Source: Rhizobium binae
GTDB taxonomy: Bacteria > Pseudomonadota > Alphaproteobacteria > Rhizobiales > Rhizobiaceae
NCBI RefSeq assembly: GCF_017357225.1
Contig: NZ_CP071604.1
Span: 561,001 to 625,000 of the forward strand
Direction of reading: 5' to 3'
Length of the DNA: 64,000 bases
In this document: positions 33,501 through 40,300 of the stretch, piece after piece
Numbering within the stretch: position 1 is the first letter of the stretch
Layout: every line of letters starts with the position of its first letter
Translations under genes and position numbers: made by a program
Notes under the pieces: model-generated
The model's database searches: none
Told to the model about the DNA's origin: nothing
What the model saw: only the letters and a program-made list of their open reading frames with translations

Positions 33501-34276
33501 CCGCCGATATGGCGCTTGATGTCGTCGAGCCGGTAGGCGAGCGAAACGAGCTCTTCCTGCAGCCCTTCGGTATCGAGTGCGGCAAGCCGGTTCTCGAACC
33601 CGTCCCAGCGGTTTTCCATGTGACGCAGCGATTCCTCGCGCGCCAGCCCGTCCATCAGCGATCGCAGATCCTCGAAATCTTCACGCAGGCCGGCCGCCTC
33701 CGCGCCGGCCGAGCGTCCGGTCAGCTGATTGATGCTCTGGGCGAGGCGGCTCATGTCGGCGCGGATGTCGTCGGCGAAGCGGCCGTCGCCGGCACTTGTT
33801 TTGATCTCGCGCAGCTCCGTGCGCAGCGCGTTCATCTCGCGGGTGACACCTTCGGAAATATCGCGTTTCAGGTCCTGGCGCAGGTTGACAAGCGCCTGGG
33901 CGATCTCCGTCATCGTATCGTTACCGACGCGGAAGGCGGGTGCCGGCTGTGACGTCGCGGCGCGCGGCGCGGGTTCGCGCAGCTGCGGGGCCGGCTCGCG
34001 CCCGTAAGGCCGCTCGCGGCCGGCTTCCAGCGCGCGCTGGCGCTGGCGGATTTCAGCGAGCGGATCCGGCCGCGGCTCGATCGGCGCTCTTGCTGGGCGC
34101 GGCGAATTGGAGCCGGCGTAAGCGTCGCGCTCGGCCGTTGCCGTGCGTGGCCGCTGGTCGCGCCCGCTGCCCATGAGCCCTTCGATGCGCGCCTCCAGCC
34201 CTTCGATCGTGCGGTTCAGCGCATCGAGCGAGGTCCTGTCGGACTGCCGGGAAGGATTTGGTCGCGATCCGTTCAT
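30515..34276 (-). CDS. podJ: PodJ-like polar organelle development protein with Sel1 repeats and PG-binding domain
   Basis: About 1253 residues. The cytoplasmic part (1 to about 650) is a long series of coiled-coil heptads; a Pro/Ala-rich stretch follows, then one membrane segment near 830-850 (PILLAVGAVLLAIMAFPLA). The periplasmic part has four Sel1-type repeats (about 979-1135, for example ANWYQLSADKGFAPAQYRLG and SWFTKAANLG) and a C-terminal peptidoglycan-binding domain (PDGEMGAKTVAAIKNFQKS). This is the architecture of PodJ, which marks the new pole in Caulobacter and rhizobia. I start at MNGSRPNPSRQSDR (34276); a GTG at 34354 would add 26 residues. Confidence 0.82.
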   Translation of the reverse strand: MNGSRPNPSRQSDRTSLDALNRTIEGLEARIEGLMGSGRDQRPRTATAERDAYAGSNSPRPARAPIEPRPDPLAEIRQRQRALEAGRERPYGREPAPQLREPAPRAATSQPAPAFRVGNDTMTEIAQALVNLRQDLKRDISEGVTREMNALRTELREIKTSAGDGRFADDIRADMSRLAQSINQLTGRSAGAEAAGLREDFEDLRSLMDGLAREESLRHMENRWDGFENRLAALDTEGLQEELVSLAYRLDDIKRHIGGMGESPAVRALEDKLIAIATAMEQFGNMIQPHDRIMAEQFAAMDMRLDEISRAIAASGRAAANNDPTLMQRLESRLSALADQIDVMSHDAASRATPADELAMRLEALTERVEELTRAEATSRLDERLEHLSYLLERTQQTAAQPDLSGPLSDISRKIDALENGAVNEVLAQRLDYLARRIDEMAHPQSAPAAAIDDGAFRRLEGRLSDIAARLEESTAAPPTDPLALKNLEDQIANLSALMSEPRDSAAIPAELDRRMGAIEDYMATSDEYIIEAARQAAEAVVEAYSRNGALQGAVPAADMSALTALAEDLRHLEDISRDSEERTHKTFKALHETLVHIADRLDGMEERGRPVAQMPIADVDFDVDPYALMVAEAARTPEAPPAATASPVIRPAEIPAEPAAPAQATVMSATSAIAIEAATRTPEATTPAPTKSSLLASLGKRLRPGKKAETKAAERAVIDPAPSIDPADVVPTDAANELLEPGSGAPDVKKILERVRASQSAARGKPPVETDRADYIAAARRAAQAAAMEVDANPKQAGKSEKKGATAKAGRTDQTGKTGKVSAFSRYRRPILLAVGAVLLAIMAFPLARTLTSGESAPQPPAEVSALTGATENPQPDLPDATSAQPDAGAAAVKAPAAETAPPAAEQAQPEITPPASGDHLTDAAPLDGEGAAGFAPAASGAPQETSGFVPNTPAAALQAAITIPDTVQPKSLADAAQGGDALALFEIGARYSDGRNGVTVDQKQAANWYQLSADKGFAPAQYRLGSMYEKGNGVERDIAKAKTFYEQAANQGNASAMHNLAVLYASGALGQQDYATAASWFTKAANLGITDSQFNLAILCARGNGVPADIEESYKWFAIAAKAGDKDAAQKRDEVANAMKPDQLQRARAKADLWKPEPLDHRANGIDIPDEWAGTGAKTASVDMKKAIRNIQAILNNNGFDAGVPDGEMGAKTVAAIKNFQKSIGQEPDGKVTDATVKALLERNKQVAKAI

Positions 34277-34606
34277 CTTCTTGCTCGCTTCGACTGCTCG
34301 ATCTCTCGTCAGAGCTCGATCCGTGGCTTTTCCGTCTGTGGCCAGCGTCTTCACGCGGACCGGAGCACATCATCCATAAGAAGATAGTCAATTAGACTTT
34401 CCTCAGGCTGGACGACGTAGCGGCATCTCTGGGAAACGCGAGACTGGAAAAAGGAATGCGGATCGCTACTGCTCAACCCGCACCTTTCACGAAACGTGGT
34501 AAACAAGCCGTTAATATCGATGAGAATTTTTTAACCTTTGTGCCTCAAACGCCGTTTTTGGCGGCAATTGCCGGCCAATTGGTCGGATCGAACGGTGGTG
34601 CCGCGT
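34277..34606. other. Region upstream of the podJ-like gene
   Basis: 330 bp. If the GTG at 34354 were used, 78 bp of it would be coding. The rest is AT-rich for this genome. TTAA occurs at 34511 and TTAACC at 34531, which resemble CtrA half-sites but are spaced wrongly for a full TTAA-N7-TTAA box. No GANTC site was seen here. No further gene. Confidence 0.4.
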
Positions 34607-34972
34607 TCAGGCCGGCCGCTTATATTGCAGCTCGATCTTCACGCCCTCGGGGCCGTAAACGAAGACTTGGCCGAGATCCGTGTCGGGGATGTCATAATAT
34701 TCGTAGCGATAGCCGCTCGCCTTGATGCGCTCCAGCGCCGGGGCGAATTCGTAAAGGCTGAAGGCGGCATGGTTGAAGATGCCGGGTGGAAAATCACCGC
34801 TGCGCGATGTCAGGCTGAGATGGATGACCGGGCGGTCGTCGAGATAGAGCCAGTGGCCGGGCGAGGGGAAAGGCGGCCGGTAGCCTTCCTCGACGCCGAG
34901 CACGGTCTTGAAGAAGCCGATCATGCGAGGCGCATCGCGGGTATCGATCGTGACATGGTCCAGGCGCGGCAT
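34607..34972 (-). CDS. VOC family protein (glyoxalase/dioxygenase superfamily)
   Basis: 121 residues with MPRLDHVTIDTRDAPRMIGF, RPPFPSPGHWLYLDDRPVIHLSL, a His in IFNHAAFSLYEF and an ending FVYGPEGVKIELQY; the His and Glu pattern (LDHVTI, VIHLSL, NHAAF, KIELQ) fits the VOC metal site. The function is probably a small-molecule dioxygenase, isomerase or binding protein; the substrate is unknown. GGGAGGAACCG precedes the ATG. It is on the same strand as the podJ-like gene and downstream of the SDR gene, with gaps too large to prove an operon. Confidence 0.85.
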   Translation of the reverse strand: MPRLDHVTIDTRDAPRMIGFFKTVLGVEEGYRPPFPSPGHWLYLDDRPVIHLSLTSRSGDFPPGIFNHAAFSLYEFAPALERIKASGYRYEYYDIPDTDLGQVFVYGPEGVKIELQYKRPA

Positions 34973-35056
34973 CGGTTCCTCCCTGCCAGCTCTTTCGACG
35001 AAACATAGTCTGTTCGTAACCGCCGCGAAAGCGGCCTCTTCTGCGCAGCCGGCAGC

Positions 35057-35758
35057 TCAGAAATTCTCCGTCCATGGCCGGACTTCCACTTCCAGCGACC
35101 ATGCACTGCGGTGCTGGCGAAGCACGTCGATATAGGTCTGGGCGATCGCGTCCGGCAGCAGCGTGCCGTCGGGTTTCTCCGCCCGGTCCGGCCGGGTTTC
35201 GGAACGCACGCCGCCGTCGATGACGAAATGGGCGACATGGATGCCCATCGGCCCGAGCTCGCGGGCGGCACTCTGGGCAAGGCCGCGCAGCGCGAACTTG
35301 CCCATAGCGAAGGGAGCCGATTGCGCAAAGCCTTTCACGCTTGCCGAAGCGCCGGTGAAGAAGATCGCGCCGCGGCCGCGCGGTATCATGTGCTGCGCCG
35401 CCTGTTGCGCCACCAGAAAGCCGCCGAAGGCGGTGGTCGCGATCGCCTTTTCCACCTCGGCGGGGTCGAGTTCGGCAAGCGGGCCGCGCACCCGGGCGCC
35501 GGCATTGAAGATCACGACCTCTGGCCCGCCGATGGTGGCGGCAGCCTCTTCGAACAGCGCCGCGACGCTGGCAGGCTGCGACACATCTCCGCTGAATCCG
35601 CTGGCGCCTGTTTCCGCCAAGAGCGCCTGGAGCTTTTCGATGTTGCGGGCGGCAAGCCCGACCTTGACTCCGAGCGCCGACAATTGCCGGGCGAGCGATG
35701 CGCTGATGCCGGAACCCGCCCCGACGATGAGGGCGCTGGCATAGGGAAAGTCGGACAT
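35057..35758 (-). CDS. Short-chain dehydrogenase/reductase (SDR) family oxidoreductase
   Basis: 233 residues. An SDR Rossmann motif appears near the start (ALIVGAGSGISASLARQLSA, about 8-27) rather than the classic TGxxxGxG, and NAGARV is near 84. The usual YxxxK catalytic pair is not seen: the position after FTGASASVKGFAQS reads PFAMGKFAL, that is, FAMGK instead of YxxxK, so the catalytic Tyr appears replaced by Phe. This suggests a divergent, perhaps non-catalytic, member. AGGAAG precedes the ATG. The substrate is unknown. Confidence 0.82.
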   Translation of the reverse strand: MSDFPYASALIVGAGSGISASLARQLSALGVKVGLAARNIEKLQALLAETGASGFSGDVSQPASVAALFEEAAATIGGPEVVIFNAGARVRGPLAELDPAEVEKAIATTAFGGFLVAQQAAQHMIPRGRGAIFFTGASASVKGFAQSAPFAMGKFALRGLAQSAARELGPMGIHVAHFVIDGGVRSETRPDRAEKPDGTLLPDAIAQTYIDVLRQHRSAWSLEVEVRPWTENF

Positions 35759-35833
35759 AAGTATCTTCCTGCGTGGATCGTCCGAAAGAGGTAGGAAGTG
35801 CCGATGGCTCGTGCCAGCGCCCTGGCGGGAATT

Positions 35834-36523
35834 TCAGTGCGGCGCTGCCGCATCGATCGAATAGGCGCTGATGCGCGACAGATGGATGAAGGAAAGCCCG
35901 GTCTCTTCGGCCCAGTCGTTGAAGGCCTTCTGGATCATCGGCTGGTCCTTCTTCGCCGTGCCGGAGGCAGACAGCGGCACGCCGGCCGACCTCAGGCAGG
36001 CGAGCACATCCATCGTCGCGACAAAGCTGTCGCGGCCGATGCCCCGCAGGAAATATTGCCCGGTCATGCCGCCGAGACGGCTTGCGCGTTTGCTCAGCAG
36101 GTCGAGGAGACCGATCTGGTCCTCCCGCGGCCAGCCGGCGAAGAAGGCGCCGGCGCTGCCGTATTCCCTCGCCAGATCCCGGACGAAAGCGGCATTGGCG
36201 CGAACCGACATGATCTTCGCGCCGTTGCGGATGATCCGCTCGTCCGAGGTCAGCTCATGCCAATAATCGTCGGGCGCGATATTCAGCATTGCCGGATCGA
36301 AACCGGAAAACGCCGCCTCGAAACCCGGCCATTTCGCATCGATCACCTTCTGGACGAAGCCGCTGTAGAAAACCCGCCGGGTCATGTCGGCAAGAATGCG
36401 GTCATCAGGCATGGCGCGCAGCCGGTCGTGATCCGGCCGATGCCTCTCCAGCAAGGCCTGCAGCGCCGCTGCTCCGCCTTTCCGTTCTTCCGCACGCTGC
36501 CTTATCGCCTCGAAACTGATCAT
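35834..36523 (-). CDS. DNA-3-methyladenine glycosylase I-related protein
   Basis: 229 residues of the HhH-type methyladenine glycosylase superfamily (Pfam adenine glycosylase family). Recognisable blocks are RVFYSGFVQKVIDAKWPGFEA, APDDYWHELTSDERIIRNGAKI and SKRASRLGGMTGQYFLRGIGRD. The N-terminal Cys-containing segment that provides zinc ligands in the E. coli enzyme (RCxW) is absent, so it is a divergent branch and may have altered substrate choice. Expected role: removal of alkylated bases in base excision repair. It stands near the SDR gene on the same strand with a 75 bp gap. Confidence 0.85.
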   Translation of the reverse strand: MISFEAIRQRAEERKGGAAALQALLERHRPDHDRLRAMPDDRILADMTRRVFYSGFVQKVIDAKWPGFEAAFSGFDPAMLNIAPDDYWHELTSDERIIRNGAKIMSVRANAAFVRDLAREYGSAGAFFAGWPREDQIGLLDLLSKRASRLGGMTGQYFLRGIGRDSFVATMDVLACLRSAGVPLSASGTAKKDQPMIQKAFNDWAEETGLSFIHLSRISAYSIDAAAPH

Positions 36524-36680
36524 GCCGGCCGCCCCTGAAGCATTGCCCGAATTGCGGATAGAAGACGATCGTCCTTATACGCCGTTCCCCGATAGACAAG
36601 GAAGGGGAGATCACGTCTCCTCCTCACGCGCAGATTCGTCGTCGCGAATTTTTTCGCGAAAGATGGCGAAGCTGCAGAAT

Positions 36681-36702
36681 TTGACGTTTACGCAAACGTC
36701 AA
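36681..36702 (+). promoter_or_regulatory. Perfect 9-4-9 palindrome before the beta-oxidation operon
   Basis: TTGACGTTT (36681-36689), ACGC and AAACGTCAA (36694-36702) form a perfect inverted repeat 63 bp upstream of the acyl-CoA dehydrogenase. TTGACG also fits a -35 element, with TATTTT (36703-36708) 16 bp later as -10. The symmetry and TTTACG core resemble MerR-family operators described for fatty-acid and branched-chain amino-acid catabolism regulators such as LiuR; the match is from memory. Confidence 0.6.
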
Positions 36703-36765
36703 TATTTTGTAAGACAGTGCCCGAGGCCGGCTCGACCCGGTCAGTCGAATGGAGGAATTCGCGAA

Positions 36766-38562
36766 ATGCCAGTCTATAAGGCCCCGGTGAACGATACGCT
36801 CTTTGTCCTGAACGACGTACTGGGCCTCGAACGCTACAACAATCTGCCGGGTTTTGCCGATGCCACGCCTGACATGATCGAGACGATCCTCGGCGAGGCC
36901 GGAAAGGTTGCCGAGGAGGCGCTCTTTCCGGTGAATTATTCCGGCGATCAGAAAGGCTGCCATCGCCACGACGATGCCAGCGTCTCGACGCCCGAGGGCT
37001 TCAAAGAGGCTTACAGGGCCTATCGCGAAGGCGGCTGGATCGGTCTCGCGGTGCCGGAGGAATTCGGCGGGCAGGGGCTGCCCTACACGCTGCATTGCGC
37101 CGTCGGCGAATATACCTCCGCCGCCAACATGTCGCTGATGATGTATCCGGGCCTGACGCAGGGCGCGATCGCGGCGATCCTCGTCCATGGCACGCAGGAG
37201 CAGAAGGAGACCTACCTGCCGAAGATGGTCGACGGCTCCTGGTCGGGCACCATGAACCTGACCGAGCCGCATTGCGGTACCGATCTCGGCATGCTGCGCA
37301 CCAAGGCGGTGCCGCAGCCCGACGGCAGCTACAAGATTTCCGGCCAGAAGATCTTCATCTCCGCCGGCGAACACGACCTAACCGACAATATCGTCCATCT
37401 GGTGCTGGCTCGCATCGAAGGCGCGCCCGAGGGCACCAAGGGCATTTCGCTGTTCATCGTTCCGAAGTTCCTGGTCGGCAAGGACGGCGCGCCCGGTGCC
37501 CGCAACGCCGTTTCCTGCGGCGCGATCGAGCACAAGATGGGCATTCACGGCAACGCCACCTGCGTCATGAATTACGACGAGGCGACGGGTTTCCTGATCG
37601 GCGCCGAAAACCGCGGCCTCAACGCCATGTTCGTGATGATGAACGAGGCTCGCCTGATGGTCGGCCTGCAGGGCATCGCCATTTCCGAGATCGCCTATCA
37701 GAACGCCGCCGCCTACGCCCGCGACCGCATCCAGGGCCGCTCGCTGTCCGGCGTCAAGGCGCCTGATAAGAAGGCCGATCCGATCATCGTCCACCCGGAT
37801 ATCCGCCGGATGCTGATGACCATTCGCGCCTTCAACGAGGCCGGCCGCGCCTTCCTGCTGTGGACGGCGCTGAAATCCGATATCGCCCACCGCGCTACCG
37901 ACGAGAAGGAGCGCCAGACGGCCGACGATATTCTCGGCCTCGTCACCCCGATCCTCAAGGGCGTGATGACCGACAAGGGCTTCGATCATGCCGTCATGGC
38001 CCAGCAGGTTTTCGGCGGTCACGGCTATATCGAAGAACACGGCATGAGCCAGTATGTGCGCGATGCCCGCATCGCCATGATCTATGAAGGCGCCAACGGC
38101 ATTCAGGCGCTCGATCTCGTCGGCCGCAAGCTTGCGCTGAACGGCGGCCGCGCCGCCATGGCCCTCTTCAAGGAGATCGGTGATTTCTGCGAGGAAAACC
38201 GCAGCGACGAAAAGCTTTCCTTCTTCACCAAGCATCTGAAGAAAGGCTTGAACGACGTCCAGGGCGCGACCATGTGGTTCATGCAGAACGCCATGGCCAA
38301 GCCCGACAATGCCGGCGCCGGCTCGACCGATTACATGCATCTCTTCGGCCTCGTCGTTCTCGGCTATATGTGGGCAAAGATGGCGAAAGCCGCCGAGGAC
38401 GGTCTTGCCTCCGGCGATCCGAGCCGCGAGGATTTCCTGAAGAACAAGCTGGTGACCGCCCGCTTCTTCATGGAACGCATCATGCCGGAAACCGCGTTGC
38501 GCAAGGCCCGCATCGAAACCGGCGCCGATACGATGATGGAGTTGGCCGCCGAAGCGTTTTAA
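36766..38562 (+). CDS. Acyl-CoA dehydrogenase (large, C-terminal-domain type)
   Basis: 598 residues, longer than typical 380-residue enzymes because of the extra C-terminal domain. Acyl-CoA dehydrogenases introduce the trans-2 double bond in fatty acyl-CoA, passing electrons to electron transfer flavoprotein. Visible blocks are the conserved N-terminal extension (NDTLFVLNDVLGLERYN), GLAVPEEFGGQGL, MNLTEPHCGTDLG (FAD site), NGIQALDLVGRKL with the catalytic Glu in MIYEGANGIQ near residue 440. GGAGG lies before the ATG. It leads the operon with a thiolase, cupin and hydratase-dehydrogenase, all on the same strand. A perfect palindrome precedes it. Confidence 0.94.
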   Translation: MPVYKAPVNDTLFVLNDVLGLERYNNLPGFADATPDMIETILGEAGKVAEEALFPVNYSGDQKGCHRHDDASVSTPEGFKEAYRAYREGGWIGLAVPEEFGGQGLPYTLHCAVGEYTSAANMSLMMYPGLTQGAIAAILVHGTQEQKETYLPKMVDGSWSGTMNLTEPHCGTDLGMLRTKAVPQPDGSYKISGQKIFISAGEHDLTDNIVHLVLARIEGAPEGTKGISLFIVPKFLVGKDGAPGARNAVSCGAIEHKMGIHGNATCVMNYDEATGFLIGAENRGLNAMFVMMNEARLMVGLQGIAISEIAYQNAAAYARDRIQGRSLSGVKAPDKKADPIIVHPDIRRMLMTIRAFNEAGRAFLLWTALKSDIAHRATDEKERQTADDILGLVTPILKGVMTDKGFDHAVMAQQVFGGHGYIEEHGMSQYVRDARIAMIYEGANGIQALDLVGRKLALNGGRAAMALFKEIGDFCEENRSDEKLSFFTKHLKKGLNDVQGATMWFMQNAMAKPDNAGAGSTDYMHLFGLVVLGYMWAKMAKAAEDGLASGDPSREDFLKNKLVTARFFMERIMPETALRKARIETGADTMMELAAEAF

Positions 38563-38579
38563 GCGGTCGGCGTAGCCGA

Positions 38580-38604
38580 CGAAACGATCCGGTGAATCGT
38601 TTCG
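38580..38604. repeat. Hairpin repeat between fadE-like and thiolase genes
   Basis: CGAAACGAT (38580-38588) pairs with ATCGTTTCG (38596-38604) around CCGGTGA. It lies 18 bp after the dehydrogenase stop and could protect the 5' part of the operon mRNA, or be a dispersed palindromic element. No T tract follows. Confidence 0.5.
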
Positions 38605-38691
38605 AGCGCCGAACGCCCTGAGTTTAGACGAAGGGCTATCTGGTTTTCGCAGATTTCGAAGGCGCATCGGCGCCGTCAGGGAGACGAGACA

Positions 38692-39900
38692 ATGACCGAG
38701 GTTTTCATTTACGATCACGTCCGCACGCCGCGCGGCCGCGGCAAGAAGGACGGCGCCCTGCATGAGGTGCCCTCCGTCCGTCTGGCGGCCAAGACGCTGG
38801 AAGCGATCCGCGACCGCAACGGGCTCGATACGCAGACGGTCGACGACATCATCATGGGCTGCGTCGATCCGGTGATGGATGCCGGCGCCGTCATCCCCAA
38901 GGCGGCCGCCTTCGAAGCTGGTTATTCCACCAAGGCACCCGGCATGCAGATCTCCCGCTTCTGCGCCTCCGGCCTCGATGCCGTCAATTTCGGTGCCGGC
39001 AAGATCGCCCAGGGCGCCGCCGACATCGTCATCGCGGGCGGCGTCGAAAGCATGTCGCGCGTCGGTCTCGGCATGTCGGGCGGCGCCTGGTTCATGGACC
39101 CTTCGGTGAATTTTCCCGCCTATTTCATGCCGCAGGGCGTCTCCGCCGATCTCATCGCCACCAAATACGGTTTCAGCAGAACCGATGTCGACGCCTATGC
39201 CGTCGAGAGCCAGAAGCGTGCCGGACATGCCTGGGAGCAGGGATGGTTCGACAAGTCGGTCGTCCCGGTCAAGGATCAGAACGGCCTGACGATCCTCGAC
39301 AAGGATGAGCATATGCGCCCGGGCACCGACATGCAGGCGCTCGCTTCGCTCAACCCCTCCTTCCAGATGCCCGGCGAGATGGGCGGTTTCGAAGCCGTCG
39401 GCATCCAGGCGCATCCCGAGATCGAGCGCATCAACTATGTCCACCATGCCGGCAATTCCTCCGGCATCGTCGATGGCGCCGGCGTCGTCCTGCTCGGCTC
39501 GAAGGCGGGTGGGGAGAGCATGGGGATCAAGCCCCGCGCCCGCATCAAGGCCTTCGCCAATATCGGCTCCGATCCGGCGCTGATGCTGACCGGTCCTGTC
39601 GACGTGACCGAAAAGCTGTTGAAGCGGACCGGCATGCGCCTTGCCGACATCGACCTCTTCGAACTCAATGAGGCCTTCGCGGCTGTCGTACTGCGCTACA
39701 TGCAGGCCTTCGACATCGACCACGACAGAATTAACGTCAATGGCGGCGCCATCGCCATGGGTCACCCGCTCGGCGCCACCGGCGCGATGATCCTCGGCAC
39801 GGTGCTCGACGAACTCGAACGCCGCGATCTCAATACCGCGCTGGTAACGCTCTGCATCGGCGCTGGCATGGGCACCGCAACGGTTATCGAGAGGGTCTGA
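38692..39900 (+). CDS. Acetyl-CoA C-acyltransferase (thiolase)
   Basis: 402 residues. The catalytic Cys lies in SRFCASGLDAVN (about 91), the His in MGHPLGATGA (about 358) and the second Cys in LCIGAGMGTA (about 388), so all three catalytic residues are present. It cleaves 3-ketoacyl-CoA to acetyl-CoA plus a shortened acyl-CoA. GGGAGACGAGACA precedes the ATG. It is the second gene of the beta-oxidation operon, followed after 2 bp by the cupin gene, so the pair is tightly coupled. FadA/FadI-type rather than biosynthetic by context; PhaA-type activity cannot be excluded. Confidence 0.94.
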   Translation: MTEVFIYDHVRTPRGRGKKDGALHEVPSVRLAAKTLEAIRDRNGLDTQTVDDIIMGCVDPVMDAGAVIPKAAAFEAGYSTKAPGMQISRFCASGLDAVNFGAGKIAQGAADIVIAGGVESMSRVGLGMSGGAWFMDPSVNFPAYFMPQGVSADLIATKYGFSRTDVDAYAVESQKRAGHAWEQGWFDKSVVPVKDQNGLTILDKDEHMRPGTDMQALASLNPSFQMPGEMGGFEAVGIQAHPEIERINYVHHAGNSSGIVDGAGVVLLGSKAGGESMGIKPRARIKAFANIGSDPALMLTGPVDVTEKLLKRTGMRLADIDLFELNEAFAAVVLRYMQAFDIDHDRINVNGGAIAMGHPLGATGAMILGTVLDELERRDLNTALVTLCIGAGMGTATVIERV

Positions 39901-39902
39901 CG

Positions 39903-40286
39903 ATGGGCTTCAACACCGGCACGATCGAAGCCGAATATGCCGAGGTCGCCGAGCACTGGTCGCCCCGCGTCATCGCCGATCTCAACGGCCAGAGCGTCAA
40001 GCTCGCCAAGGTTAGGGGCCAGCTCACCTGGCATTCCCACCGCGACGAGGACGAGCTTTTCCTCATCTGGAAGGGGGCGCTTACCATCGAATATCGCGAT
40101 CGCCCGCATGTGCATCTCAAAGCCGGTGATTTTCATGTCGTGCCGAGGGGTGTCGAGCATAATCCTATCGCCGAAGAGGAATGCTGGATCGTGCTTTTCG
40201 AGCCGTCGCAGACAAAGCATACCGGCGATGTCATCACCGAAAAGACCAAGACCGTAGACGCGCAGCGCAGCCACTTGCCGGGCTGA
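39903..40286 (+). CDS. Cupin domain-containing protein
   Basis: 127 residues of a single cupin barrel. Motif 1 is LTWHSHRDEDELFLIWKGAL with the His, His, Glu metal ligands, and motif 2 is PRGVEHNPIAEEECWIVLFE with the last His. It starts 2 bp after the thiolase stop and ends 14 bp before the dehydrogenase-hydratase start, so it is embedded in the beta-oxidation operon. Its role is unknown; cupins here could be isomerases, sensors or metal-dependent enzymes acting on acyl intermediates. GAGAGGGTC supplies the ribosome binding site. Confidence 0.88.
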   Translation: MGFNTGTIEAEYAEVAEHWSPRVIADLNGQSVKLAKVRGQLTWHSHRDEDELFLIWKGALTIEYRDRPHVHLKAGDFHVVPRGVEHNPIAEEECWIVLFEPSQTKHTGDVITEKTKTVDAQRSHLPG

Positions 40287-40300
40287 TCGGGAGGAACCCA

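Noticed and set aside
30452..33952. 1166-residue open frame opposite the podJ-like gene
   Set aside because: It is a shadow of the long podJ-like coding sequence; Arg/His/Gly-rich with no domain pattern.
34511..34536. TTAA-type CtrA half-sites upstream of the podJ-like gene
   Set aside because: The spacing does not match the TTAA-N7-TTAA box, so it is not reported as a CtrA site.
37378..39765. 795-residue open frame opposite the acyl-CoA dehydrogenase and thiolase genes
   Set aside because: Shadow frame crossing two genes with intact catalytic motifs on the other strand.
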